Assembly: GCA_964019135.1 (NCBI GenBank)
Contig: OZ025248.1
Location: forward strand, 56,227,670 to 56,291,669
Source: Arenicola marina
Taxonomy: Eukaryota; Annelida; Polychaeta; Arenicolidae
DNA: 64,000 nucleotides
Reading direction: 5' to 3'
Every line of letters starts with the position of its first letter. Within the stretch, counting starts at the first letter, position 1. The translations under genes were made by a program, and so were the position numbers. Positions 49,601 through 62,137 of this stretch are shown here, piece after piece. The notes under the pieces are model-generated. The model was not told where the DNA came from. It did not search any database and worked only from the letters and a program-made list of their open reading frames with translations.

Positions 49601-52600
49601 GTCCATCTTTCCCATTGATCGATCAGTCCCATTGGTCGATCTTTCCCATTGGTTCATTTTTTCCAGTGGTCCATATTTCCCAGTGGTCTATCTTTCCCAT
49701 TGGTCCATCTTTCCCATTGGTTCATTTTTTCCAGTGGTCCATCTTTCCCATTGATCGATCAGTCCCATTGGTCGATCTTTCTCAGTTGTCCATCTTTCCC
49801 AGTGGTCTATCTTTCCCATTGGTCCATCCTTCCCATTGGTCCATTTTTTCCAGTGGCCCATCTTTCCCATTGGTCCATCTTTCCCATTGGTTAATTTTTT
49901 CCAGTGGTCCATCTTTCCCAGTGGTCTATCTATCCCATTGGTCCATCTTTCCCATTGGTTCATTTTTTCCAGTGGTCCATCTTTCCCATTGGTCCATCTT
50001 TCTCATTGGTTCATTTTTTCCAGTGGTCCATCTTTCCCAATGGTCTATCTTTCCCATTGGTCCATCTATCCCATTGGTTCTTTTTATCCAGTGGTCCATC
50101 TTTCCCAGTGGTCTATCTTTCCCATTGGTCCATCTTTCCCATTGGTCCAGCTTTCTTAGTGGTCCATCTTTCCCAATGATCCATCTTTCCCATTGGTCCA
50201 TCTTTCCCATTGGTTCATTTTTTCCAGTGGTCCATCTTTCCCATTGATCGATCAGTTCCATTGGTCGATCTTTCTCAGTTGTCCATCTTTCCCAGTGGTC
50301 TATCTTTCCCATTGGTCCATCTTTCCCATTGGTCCATTTTTTCCAGTGGCCCATCTTTCCCATTGGTCCATCTTTCCCATTGGTTAATTTTTTCCAGTGG
50401 TCCATCTTTCCCAGTGGTCTATCTTTCCCATTGGTCCATCTTTCCCATTGGTTCATTTTTTCCAGTGGTCCATCTTTCCCAGTGGTCTATCTTTCCCATT
50501 GGTCCATCTTTCCCATTGGTCCATTTTTTCCAGTGGTCCATCTTTCCCATTGGTCCATCTTTCTCATTGGTTCATTTTTTCCAGTGGTCCATCTTTCCCA
50601 ATGGTCTATCTTTCCCATTGGTCCCTCTTTCCCATTGGTAAAATTTTTTCCAGTGGTCCATCTTTCTCAGTGGTCCATCTTTCCCATTGATCGATCAGTC
50701 CCATTGGTCGATCTTTCCCATTGGTTCATTTTTTCCAGTTGTCCATCTTTCCCAGTGGTCTATCTTTCCCATTGGTCCATCTTTCTCATTGGTTCATTTT
50801 TTCCAGTGGACCATCTTTCCCATTGATAGATCAGTCCCATTGGTCGATCTTTCCCAATGGTTCATTTTTTCCAGTGGTCCATCTTTCCCAGTGGTCTATC
50901 TTTCCCATTGGTCCATCTTTCCCATTGGTTCATTTTTTCCAGTGGTCCATCTTTCCCATTGATCGATCAGTCCCATTGGTCGATCTTTCTCAGTTGTCCA
51001 TCTTTCCCAGTGGTCTATCTTTCCCATTGGTCCATCTTTCCCATTGGTCCATCTTTCCCATTGGTCGATCTTCCCCATTGGTCCATCTTTCTCAGTTGTC
51101 CATCTTTCCCAGTGGTCTATCTTTCCCATTGGTCCATCTTTCCCATTGGTCCATCTTTCCCATTGGTTCATTTTTTCCAGTGGTCCATCTTTCCCAGTGG
51201 TCTATCTTTCCCATTGGTCCATCTATCCCATTGGTTCTTTTTATCCAGTGGTCCATCTATCCCAGTGGTCTATCTTTCCCATTGGTTCATCTTTCCCATT
51301 GGTCCAGCTTTCTTAGTGGTACATCTTTCCCATTGGTCCATTTTTCCATTGGTCCATCTTTCCCATTGGTCCATCTTTCCCAGTGGTCCAGCTTTCTCAG
51401 TGGTCCATCTTTCCCAGTGGTTCATCTTTCCCATTGGTCCATCTTTCCCATTGGTCCATTTTCCCATTGGTCCATTTTCCCATTGGTTCATCTTTCCCAT
51501 TGGTCCATCTTTTCCAGTGGTCCATCTTTCCCAGTGGTCCATCTTTCCCATTGGTCCATCTTTCCCATTGGTCCATTTTCCCATTGGTCCATCTTTCCCA
51601 TTGGTCCATCTTTCCCATTGGTCCATCTTTCCCATTGTTCCATCTTTCCCATTGGTTCATTTTTTCCTGTGGTCCATCTTTTCCAGTGGTCCATCTTTTC
51701 CATTGGTCCATGTTTCCCATTGGTCCATTTTCCCATTGGTCTATCTTTCCCATTGGTCCATCTGTCCCATTGGTCCATCTTTCCCATTGGTCCATCTTTC
51801 CCATTGGTCCATCTTTCCCAATTGTCAACCATCTTTCCCATTGGTCCATTTTCCCATTGGTCCATCTTTCCCATTGGTCCATCTTTCCCAGTGGTCCATC
51901 TTTCCCAGTGGTCCATCTTTCCCAGTGGTCCATCTTTCCCATTGGTCCATCTTTCCCATTGGTCCATTTTCCCATTGGTCCATCTTGCCCATTGGTCCAT
52001 CTTTCCCATTGCTCCATCTTTCCCATTGCTTCATTTTCCCATCGGTCCATCTTTCCCAGTGGTCCATCTTTCCCAGTGGTCCATCTTTCCCAGAGGTCCA
52101 TCTTTCTCATTGGTCCATCTTTCCCAGTGGTCCATCTTTCCCAGTGGTCTATCTTTCCCAGTGGTCCATATTTCCCAGTGTTCCATCTTTCCCAGTGGAC
52201 CATCTTTCCCAGTGGTCCATCTTTCCCATTGGGACATCAATCCCAGTGGTCCATCTTTCCCATTGGTCCATCTTTCCCATTGGTCCATCTTTCCCATTGT
52301 TCCATCTTTCCCATTGATTCATTTTTTCCTGTGGTCCATCTTTTCCAGTGGTCCATCTTTTCCATTGGTCCATGTTTCCCATTGGTCCATTTTCCCATTG
52401 GTCTATCTTTCCCATTGGTCCATCTGTCCCATTGGTCCATCTTTCCCATTGGTCCATCTTTCCCATTGGTCCATCTTTCCCAATTGTCAACCATCTTTCC
52501 CATTGGTCCATTTTCCCATTGGTCCATCTTTCCTATTGGTCCATCTTTCCCAGTGGTCCATCTTTCCCAGTGGTCCATCTTTCCTAGTGGTCCATCTTTC

Positions 52601-55600
52601 CCATTGGTCCATCTTTCCCATTGGTCCATTTTCCCATTGGTCCATCTTGCCATTGATCCATCTTTCCCATTGGTCCATCTTTCCCATTGCTCCATTTTCC
52701 CATCGGTCCATCTTTCCCAGTGGTCCATCTTTCCCAGTGGTCCATCTTTCCCAGTGGTCCATCTTTCTCATTGGTCCATCTTTCCCAGAGGTCCATCTTT
52801 CCCAGTGGTCTATCTTTCCCAGTGGTCCATATTTCGCAGTGTTCCATCTTTCCCAGTGGACCATCTTTCCCAGTGGTCCATCTTTCCCATTGGGACATCA
52901 TTCCCAGTGGTCCATCTTTCCCAGTGGTCCATCTTTCCCATTGGTCCATCTTTCCCATTGGTCCATTTTCCCATTGGTCCATCTTTTCCATTGGTCCATC
53001 TTTCCCATTGGTCCATCTTTCCCATTGGTCCATCTTTCCCATTGGTCCATCTTTCCCGGTGGTCCATCTTTCCCATTGGTCCATCTTTCCCATTGGTCCA
53101 TCTTTCCCATTGGTCCATCTTTCCCAGTGGTACATCTTTCCCATTGGTCCATCTTTCCCATTGGTCCATGTTCCCATTAGTCCATCTTTCCCATTGGTCC
53201 ATCTTTCCCATTGGTCCATCTTTCCCATTGGTCCATTTTCCCATCGGTCCATCTTTCTCAGTGGTCCATCTTTCCCAGTGGTCCATCTTTCCCATTGGTC
53301 CATCTTTCCCAGTGGTCCATCTTTCCCATTGGTTCATTTTTTCCAGTTGTCCATCTTTCCCAGTGGTCTATCTTTCCCATTGGTCCATCTTTCCCATTGG
53401 TTCATGTTTTCCAGTGGTCCATCTTTCCCATTGATAGATCAGTCCCATTGGTCGATCTTTCCCATTGGTTCATTTTTTCCAGTGGTCCATCTTTCCCAGT
53501 GGTCTATCTTTCCCATTGGTCCATCCTTCCATTGGTTCATTTTTTCCAGTGGTCCATCTTTCCCATTGATCGATCAGTCCCATTGGTCGATCTTTCTCAG
53601 TTGTCCATCTTTCCCATTGGTCCATCTTTCCCATTGGTCCATCTTTCCCATTGGTCGATCTTTCCCATTGGTCCATCTTTCTCAGTTGTCCATCTTTCCC
53701 ATTGATCGATAAGTCCGATTGGTCGATCTTTCCCATTGGTTCATTTTTTCCAGTTGTCCATCTTTCCCATTGGTCCATCTTTCCCATTGGTCCATCTTTC
53801 CCATTGGTTCATTTTTTCCAGTGGTCCATCTTTCCCAGTGGTCTATCTTTCCCATTCGTCCATCTATCCCATTGGTTCTTTTTATCCAGTGGTCCACCTT
53901 TCCCAGTGGTCTATCTTTCCCATTGGTCCATCTTTCCCATTGGTCCATCTTTCTTAGTGGTCCATCTTTCTTAGTGGTCCATCTTTCCCAATGGTCCATC
54001 TTTCCCATTGGTCCATCTTTCCCATTGGTTCATTTTTTCCAGTGGTCCATCTTTCCCATTGATCGATCAGTCCCATTGGTCGATATTTCTCAGTTGTCCA
54101 TCTTTCCCAGTGGTCTATCTTTCCCATTGGTCCATCTTTCCCATTGGTTAATTTTTTCCAGTGGTCCATCTTTCCCAGTGGTCTATCTTTCCCATTGGTC
54201 CATCTTTCCCATTGGTTCATTTTTTCCAGTGGTCCATCTTTCCCAGTGGTCTATCTTTCCCATTGGTCCATCTTTCCCATTGGTCCATTTTTTCCAGTGG
54301 TCCATCTTTCCCATTGGTCCATCTTTCTCATTGGTTCATTTTTTCCAGTGGTCCATCATTCCCAATGGTCTATCTTTCCCATTGGCCCCTCTTTCCCATT
54401 GGTTCATTTTTTCCAGTTGTCCATCTTTCCCAGTGGTCTATCTGTCCCATTGGTCCATCTTTCCCATTGGTTCATTTTTTCCAGTGGTCCATCTTTCCCA
54501 TTGATCGATCAGTCCCATTGGTCGATCTTTCTCAGTTGTCCATCTTTCCCAGTGGTCTATCTTTCCCATTGGTCCACCTTTCCCATTGGTCCATCTTTCC
54601 CATTGGTCGATCTTCCCCATTGGTCCATCTTTCTCAGTTGTCCATCTTTCCCAGTGGTCTATCTTTCCCATTGGTCCATCTTTCCCATTGGTCCATCTTT
54701 CCCATTGGTTCATTTTTTCCAGTGGTCCATCTTTCCCAGTGGTCTATCTTTCCCATTCGTCCATCTATCCCATTGGTTCTTTTTATCCAGTGGTCCATCT
54801 TTCCCAGTGGTCTATCTTTCCCATTGGTCCATCTTTCCCATTGGTCCAGCTTTCTTAGTGGTCCATCTTTCCCATTGGTCCATTTTTCCATTGGTCCATC
54901 TTTCCCATTGGTCCATCTTTCCCAGTGGTCCAGCTTTCTCCGTGGTCCATCTTTCCCAGTGGTCCATCTTTCCCATTGGTCCATCTTTCCCAATGGTCCA
55001 TTTTCCCATTGGTTCATCTTTCCCATTGGTCCATCTTTTCCAGTGGTCCATCTTTCCCAGTGGTCCATCTTTCCCATTGGTCCATCTTTCCCATTGGTCC
55101 ATCTTTCCCATTGGTCCATTTTCCCATTGGTCCATCTTTCCCATTGGTCCATCTTTCCCATTGGTCCATCTTTCCCATTGTCCCATCTTTCCCATTGGTT
55201 CATTTTTTCCTGTGGTCCATCTTTTCCAGTGGTCCATCTGTCCCATTGGTCCATCTTTCCCATTAGTCCATCTTTCCCATTGGTCCATCTTTCCCAATTG
55301 TCAACCATCTTTCCCATTGGTCCATCTTTCCCATTGGTCCATTTTCCCATTGGTCCATCTTTCTCATTGTTTCATTTTCCCATTGGTCCAGCTTTCTCAG
55401 TGGTCCATCTTTCCCAGTGGTCCATCTTTCCCATTGGTCCATCTTTCCCATTGGTCCATTTTCCCATTGGTTCATCTTTCCCATTGGTCCATCTTTTCCA
55501 GTGGTCCATCTTTCCCAGTGGTCCATCTTTTCCAGTGGTCCATCTTTCCCAGTGGTCCATCTTTCCCATTGGTCCATCTTTCCCATTGGTCCATTTTCTC

Positions 55601-56667
55601 ATTGGTCCGTCTTGCCCATTGGTCCATCTTTCCCATTGGTCCATCTTTCCCATTGGTCCATTTTCCCATCGGTCCATCTTTCCCAGTGGTCCATCTTGCC
55701 CATTGGTCCATCTTTCCCATTGGTCCATCTTTCCTATCGGTCCATCTTTCCCAGTGGTCCATCTTTTCCAGTGGTCCATCTTGCCCAGTAGTCCATCTTT
55801 CCCAGTTGTCCATCTTGCCCATTGGTCCATCTTTCCCATTGGTCCATCTTTCCCATCGGTCCATCTTTCCCATCGGTCCATCTTTCCCAGTGGTCCATCT
55901 TTTCCAGTGGTCCATCTTTCCCAGTAGTCCATCTTTCCCAGTGGTCCATCTTTCCCAGTGGTCCATCTTTCCCATTGGTCCATCTTTCCCATTGGTCCAT
56001 TTTCCCATTGGTCCATCTTTCCCATTGGTCCATCTTTCCCATTGGTCCATCTTTCCCATTGGTCCATTTTCCCATCGGTCCATCTTTCCCAGTGGTCCAT
56101 CTTTCTCAGTGGTCCATCTTTCCCATTGGTCCATCTTTCCCAGTGGTCCATCTTTCCCAGTGGTCCATCTTTCCCAGTGGTCCATCTTTCCCATTGGCCC
56201 ATATTTCCCAGTGGTCCATCTTTCCCAGTGGTCTATCTTTCCCAGTGGTCCATCTTTCCCAGTGGTCCATCTTTCCCAGTGGACCATCTTTCCGAGTGGT
56301 CCATCTTTCCCATTGGGACATCTTTCCGAGTGGTCCATTTTTCCCATTGGTCCATCTTTCCCAGTGGTCCATCTTTCCCAGTGGTCCATCTTTCCCAGTG
56401 GTCCATTTTCCCATTGGTCCATCTTTCCCATTGGTCCATCTTTCCCATTGGTCCATCTTTCCCATTGGTCCAGCTTTCTTAGTGGTCTATCTTTCCCAAT
56501 GGTCCATCTTTCCCATTGGTCCATCTTTCCCATTGGTCCATTTTCCCATTGGTCCATCTTTCCCATTGGTCCATCTTTCCCATTGGTCCATCTTTCCCAT
56601 TGGTCCAGCTTTCTCAGTGGTCCATCTTTCCCAGCGGTCCATCTTTCCCATTGGTCCATCTTTCCCA

Positions 56668-56855
56668 GGGGGGCCTCCCTGGTGTAGTGGTTAGCGCACT
56701 AGACCGCAGATCAATAGGTCCTGGGTTCGAATCCGGGCTCGGGCACCTAATCTGGGGCATGTTTCATTCCTTCATCCTTCATGGTCTCGGGAGGTTCCTT
56801 GGCCCAATTTAGCCTGTATGTGCACAAAAGTGGCCTAAAACACCAACATTCCATT
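56668..56855 (+). mobile_element. tRNA-derived SINE, family C, inserted in the 17-bp satellite
   Basis: The cleanest SINE in the window. The head is GCCTCCCTGGTGTAGTGGTT with box A features, GGTTCGAATCC is a perfect box B, then comes a body with GGGCACCTAATCTGGGGCAT and a tail CCTGTATGTGCACAAAAGTG...CACCAACATTCCATT. CCATCTTTCCCA stands on both sides (56656-56667 and 56856-56867) and the satellite phase restarts by that amount, fitting a 12-bp target-site duplication, though the host array contains the same string. It is the only non-satellite insertion I see in about 36 kb. Confidence 0.93.
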
Positions 56856-56879
56856 CCATCTTTCCCATTGGTCCATTTT

Positions 56880-58000
56880 CCCATTGGTCCATCTTTCCCA
56901 GTGGTCCATCTTTCCTAGTGGTCCATCTTTCCCATTGGTCCATTTTCCCATTGGTCCATCTTTCCCATTGGTCCAGCTTTCTCAGTGGTCCATCTTTCCC
57001 AGTGGTCCATCTTTCCCCATGGACCATCTTTCCCATTGGTCCAGCTTTCCCAGTGGTCTATCTTTCCCAGTGGTCCATCTTTCCCAGTGGTCTATCTGTC
57101 CCAGTGGTCCATCTTTCCCAGTGGTCTATCTTTCCCAGTGATCCATCTTTCCCATTGGTCTAGCTTTCCCAGTGGTCTATCTTTCCCAGTGGTCCATCTT
57201 TCTCAGTGGTCCATCTTTCCCAGTGGTCTATCTTTCCCAGTGGACCATCTTTCCCAGTGGTCCATCTTTCCCATTGGGACATCTTTCCCAGTGGTCTATC
57301 TTTCCCAGTGGTCCATCTTTCCCAGTGGTCTATCTGTCCCAGTGGTCCATCTTTCCCAGTGGTCTATCTTTCCCAGTGGTCTATCTTTCCCAGTGATCCA
57401 TCTTTCCCAGTGGTCCATCTTTCCCAGTGGTCCATTTTCCCATTGGTCCATCTTTCCCAGTGGTCCATCTTTCCTAGTGGTCCATCTTTCCCATTGGTCC
57501 ATTTTCCCATTGGTCCATCTTTCCCATTGGTCCAGCTTTCTCAGTGGTCCATCTTTCCCAGTGGTCCATCTTTCCCCATGGACCATCTTTCCCATTGGTC
57601 CAGCTTTCCCAGTGGTCTATCTTTCCCAGTGGTCCATCTTTCCCAGTGGTCTATCTGTCCCAGTGGTCCATCTTTCCCAGTGGTCTATCTTTCCCAGTGA
57701 TCCATCTTTCCCATTGGTCTAGCTTTCCCAGTGGTCTATCTTTCCCAGTGGTCCATCTTTCTCAGTGGTCCATCTTTCCCAGTGGTCTATCTTTCCCAGT
57801 GGACCATCTTTCCCAGTGGTCCATCTTTCCCATTGGGACATCTTTCCCAGTGGTCTATCTTTCCCAGTGGTCCATCTTTCCCAGTGGTCTATCTGTCCCA
57901 GTGGTCCATCTTTCCCAGTGGTCTATCTTTCCCAGTGGTCTATCTTTCCCAGTGATCCATCTTTCCCAGTGGTCCATCTTTCCCAGTGGTCCATCTTTCC
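56880..58000. repeat. 559-bp higher-order duplication near the right end of the satellite
   Basis: The segment containing the rare variant TTTCCCCATGGACCATC at about 57,012 recurs at about 57,571, 559 bp away, with the same variants around it (CTAGTGG, GGTCCAGCTTTC, TATCTGTCCCAGTGG). Just right of the SINE. Here the CCCAGTGG form dominates. Confidence 0.8.
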
Positions 58001-59905
58001 CATTGGTCCAGCTTTCCCAGTGGTCTATCTTTCCCAGTGGTCCATCTTTCTCAGTGGTCCATCTTTCCCAGTGGTATATCTTTCCCAGTGGACCATCTTT
58101 CCCAGTGATCCATCTTTCCCATTGGGACATCTTTCCCAGTGGTCCATCTTTCCCAGTGGACCATCTTTCCCAGTGGTCCATCTTTCCCATTGGGACATCT
58201 TTCCCAGTGGTCCATCTTTCCCATTGGTCCATCTTTCCCAGTGGTCCATCTTTCCCAGTGGTCCATCTTTCCCAATGGTCCATCTTTCCCATTGCGACAT
58301 CTTTCCCAGTGGTCCATCTTTCCCATTGCGACATCTTTCCCGGTGGTCTATCTTTCCCAGTGGTCCATCTTTCTCAGTGGTCCATCTTTCCCAGTGGTCT
58401 ATCTTTCCCAGTGGACCATCTTTCCCAGTGGTCCATCTTTCCCATTGGGACATCTTTCCCAGTGGTCTATCTTTCCCTGTGGTCCATCTTTCCCAGTGGT
58501 CTATCTGTCCCAGTGGTCCATCTTTCCCAGTGGTCCATCTTTCCCAGTGGTCTATCTTTCCCAGTGATCCATCTTTCCCATTGGTCCAGCTTTCCCATTG
58601 GTCCATCTTTCCCAGTGGTCCATCTTTCTCAGTGGTCCATCTTTCCCAGTGGTATATCTTTCCCAGTGGACCATCTTTCCCAGTGGTCCAGCTTTCCCAG
58701 TGGTCTATCTTTCCCAGTGGTCCATCTTTCCCAGTGGTTCATTTTTTCCAGTGGTCCATCTTTCCCAGTGGACCATCTTTCCCAGTGGTCCATCTTTCCC
58801 ATTGGGACATCTTTCCGAGTGGTCCATCTTTCCCAGTGGACCATCTTTCCCAGTGGTCCATCTTTCCCATTGGGACATCTTTCCCATTCGTCCATCTTTC
58901 CCATTGGTCCATCTTTCCCAGTGGTCCATCTTTCCCAGTGGTCCATCTTTCCCATTGGTCCATCTTTCCCATTGCGACATCTTTCCCAGTGGTCCATCTT
59001 TCCCATTGGTCCATCTTTCTCAGTGGTCCATCTTTCCCAGTGGTCCATCTTTCCCATTGGTCCATCTTTCCCATTGGTCCATCTTTCCCAGTGGTCCATC
59101 TTTCCCAGTGGTCCATCTTTCTCAGTGATCCATCTTTCCAAGTGGTCCATCTTTCTCAGTGGTCCATCTTTCCCGTTGGTCCATCTTTCCCAGTGGTCTA
59201 TCTTTCTCAGTGATCCATCTTTCTCAGTGATCCATCTTTCTCAGTGATCCATCTTTCCCAGTGGTCCATCTTTCTCAGTGGTCCATCTTTCCCAGTGGTC
59301 CATCTTTCCCAGTGGTCCATCTTTCCCGTTGGTCCATCTTTCCCAGTGGTCCAGCTTTCCCAGTGGTCTATCTTTCCCAGTGGTCCATCTTTCCCAGTGG
59401 TCTATCTTTCCCAGTGGTCCATCTTTCCCAGTGGTCCATCTTTCCCAGTGGTCTATCTTTCCCAGTGGTCCATCTTTCCCATTGGTCCAGCTTTCCCAGT
59501 GGTCTATCTTTCCCAGTGGTCCATCTTTCCCAGTGGTCCATCTTTCCCAGTGGTCCATCTTTCCCAGTGGTCCATCTTTCCCAGTGGTCCATCTTTCCCA
59601 GTGGTTCATCTTTCCCAGTGATCCATCTATCCCAGTGGTCTATCTTTCCCAGTGGTCCATCTTTCCCAGTGGTCTATCTTTCCCAGTGGTCCATCTTTCC
59701 CAGTGGTCCATCTTTCCCAGTGGTCCATCTTTCCCAGTGGTCCATCTTTCCCAGTGGTCCATCTTTCCCAGTGGTCCATCTTTTCCAGTGGTCCATCTTT
59801 CCCGTTGGTCCAGCTTTCCCAGTGGTCTATATTTCCCAGTGGTCCATCTTTCTCAGTGGTCCATCTTTCCGATAGGTCCATTTTCCATCGGTCTATCCTT
59901 CCCGG

Positions 59906-60749
59906 GGGGGGGGGCACAAGGGCACCTGCCCCCCCATGTCGCTGGAAAATTGGCGACAAAGAGCCACGTGCCCCACTTTCTCTGAAGAAGGGGGCACAGA
60001 GACGGGGGGTACAGCCACTATTCTTTCTGTACAACCTCACCACCACCGCCCCCCCCCCGCCACCCGGCTGCATGCTTCTCAAGGTGTTTTGCTATTTTTA
60101 ACACAAACCTAAGGATTTAAGGTTCTTAAACTATAAACAGATACCATTTCCAGCACCAATTATCTGCCAGTGACCAAAACAATTCAACTTCCTGAATTTC
60201 CCCTCCACAAGAGTCAAGACTTGCCTGTGGTGAAACGTCATAAACGTGTGAACATGTTGACTATCGGTCCCGCCGACAGGCCACGCCTCTCCTTGCCGGC
60301 GGCCGTTGACACAGTTGAGACGCTAGGCCATCCATCGGGCCTGGCGATATCAAATTACGTGTATATGTGTTGAATGGGCCGAGAGAAAGTCACTCAGAAA
60401 GAAAAGTCTTGCTATTTATGTGTGTGTGTGCCCACAGCACGACAGACAAGATGTGTGCGAGCTGTCAAGGCTGGCTTCACGCCACCCCTTGATATATTGC
60501 ACTGACCCGGTGGCCTGCCGACATGCATGCAAGACTGTTCTATTGAAATTTGAATTGTGTACGGCAAGCTACCATGCGAACCGAACGTGTCCATGCACCA
60601 CTCTTAGTAAACAGCTTTTTTCCGATGTTATTTGTATGAATGAAGGTTGACGGTGAACGAACTTGCGATTTATTATATATCCACTGGATAATAAAAGACA
60701 ACGCTCAGCAGAGGGATGACCCCGAAAAACCGGCAACCTGTGCTACAAC
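59906..60749. other. Unique DNA right of the satellite
   Basis: Starts with a G run (about 59903-59915) and short C runs (about 60051). No gene is supported; open frames here have no recognisable product. Confidence 0.5.
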
Positions 60750-60883
60750 CATACGTCGTGCAATGGGGCCTAACCTACTGCCTGTTACTAATGAAAGGTC
60801 TTTAGATTTCGACAATCATACGTCGTGGACTAGGCCCTAAACTACTGCCCGTTACTACTATAATGTCTTCATATTTCGTGCAC
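60750..60883. repeat. Diverged tandem duplication, about 67 bp
   Basis: CATACGTCGTG at 60750 and 60817 begins two imperfect copies sharing GGxCCTAAxCTACTGCC(T/C)GTTACTA. Two copies only. Confidence 0.7.
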
Positions 60884-60952
60884 TTCCTACCTCAATCTGG
60901 CAATGGTTCTAAAAGTTATGTTTACCACTAATATGCTAATCTGATCTGTGTA

Positions 60953-61160
60953 TTGTGAGATATATTGGAAATGCAATGTTTATTCATCCTGAGATATACC
61001 TATATTTTTTTATGGTGAAATCTATCGATAATATAAGAAATATATTGAGATATATTGAAACTGAGATATATTGATATCTTGAGATATATTGATACCGAGA
61101 TATATTGTTATTGAGATATGTAACGTTGTTATTGAAATATATTGATAATTGTATTTGTTG
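60953..61160. repeat. AT-rich GAGATATATTGA repeat
   Basis: Short irregular repeats of GAGATATATTGA(T/A) with several copies between about 60957 and 61150. Simple-sequence type DNA with no coding potential. Confidence 0.8.
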
Positions 61161-62137
61161 ATAATTATCGTATTTCATGATCCATATTTTCCCCTTTTCA
61201 GTGTCAGTTAACCAAATCGTTGACTCAGTTCCTCGGGACTTTAAACGACAAATTAACCCCTGAGATCACCTTGTTGTGACTGGTATCGACCGGTTGGTTC
61301 CATCTCTTTGGCTCGACTCCGTGGGTGGTCTACTCAAGCTGTTAGCTCAATGCATTAGGCTTACTGGCTCCGCTCTCTTCAGCCAAGAAATCGATCTCTC
61401 AGGCATCCATCCATAATGTGGATCCGAGTGCAGGTGTGCCTACAGTATTATATATGAGCGGGAGTGGTATATATATTTATGTAAAGTATATATTTATCTA
61501 TACTCTGTATCGGCGAGAGCTTGACCTGACCGTGTGGCTGGGCTGTAGACCAGGGTGAGGGGGCTCATGGGTCATCCCTGCCATGACAGGATGGGGGGTG
61601 ACCGCACTATGGCCAACCTACAACTCTCGCCGTGTGTGGTGCTAGCTGCCAAGGTGCGAGAGTGGATTAAGTTAACGACCATAATTCTTCCTTCTCTCCC
61701 ATTTTCCCATGTCTTCGCCCTGTCTCTTACTCAGTATCTCTTTCTCTGTCTCTTTCTCTCTGTCTCTTTCTCTTCTCTTCTAAATCTCTCTCCTGTTTTT
61801 TCCTCCTCTACCCCCCCCCCCCCCCCCCTCATATCCGTGTCTGGTTTCTTGAAGAAACACCTATAAGCAAACGGGACTCCCAAGAAAATAAACATCCCAC
61901 CCCTTCCCCTCACCTGTCGTATTTCTAGCGCTCGTTTTTCTATGTGACCCCCCCCCCCCTCCACTGAAACACACGCCCCACCCCCACCCCCACACCCCAC
62001 CCCGAGTGTCCAGCATCGTGGTCTCCATCCTCCTGCACCGACCACAGGTCTTCACCCCGCCGCACCGGGTCAGCAACAACAAGCAATTATCTTTACAATA
62101 TTCAGTGAGGATCATAAAGGGAGTCGACGCTGCCGTA
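61161..62137. other. Unique DNA with pyrimidine-rich tracts
   Basis: Contains a CT-rich stretch (about 61685-61805) followed by a run of 18 C at 61811-61828, and a further C-rich segment (about 61949-62000). No gene is recognised. Confidence 0.5.

Larger units (their letters stand above)
23245..59905. repeat. 17-bp satellite array, about 36.7 kb
   Basis: A nearly unbroken array of a 17-bp unit, TTTCCCATTGGTCCATC, with roughly 2,100 copies. Main variants are CCCAGTGG for CCCATTGG, GGTCTATC, GGTCGATC and GGTTCATT for GGTCCATC, TTTTCCAGTGG, and a short 15-bp form CCATTTTCCCATTGG. Units are arranged in higher-order repeats with recent duplications (for example two copies of 1,325 bp within 26.66-29.33 kb). 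Both edges grade into degenerate copies. All six frames are largely open (SFPLVHLSHWSIFPIGP on +, KDGPMGKMDQWERWTNG on -) because 17 is not divisible by three and most units lack stops; these are not genes. Confidence 0.97.

Noticed and set aside
23245-59905. Dozens of long open frames on both strands through the 17-bp satellite (up to about 850 residues).
   Set aside because: They are one short motif in shifting register. The unit lacks stops and its length is not a multiple of three, so every frame is open. No start context, splice sites or homologues.
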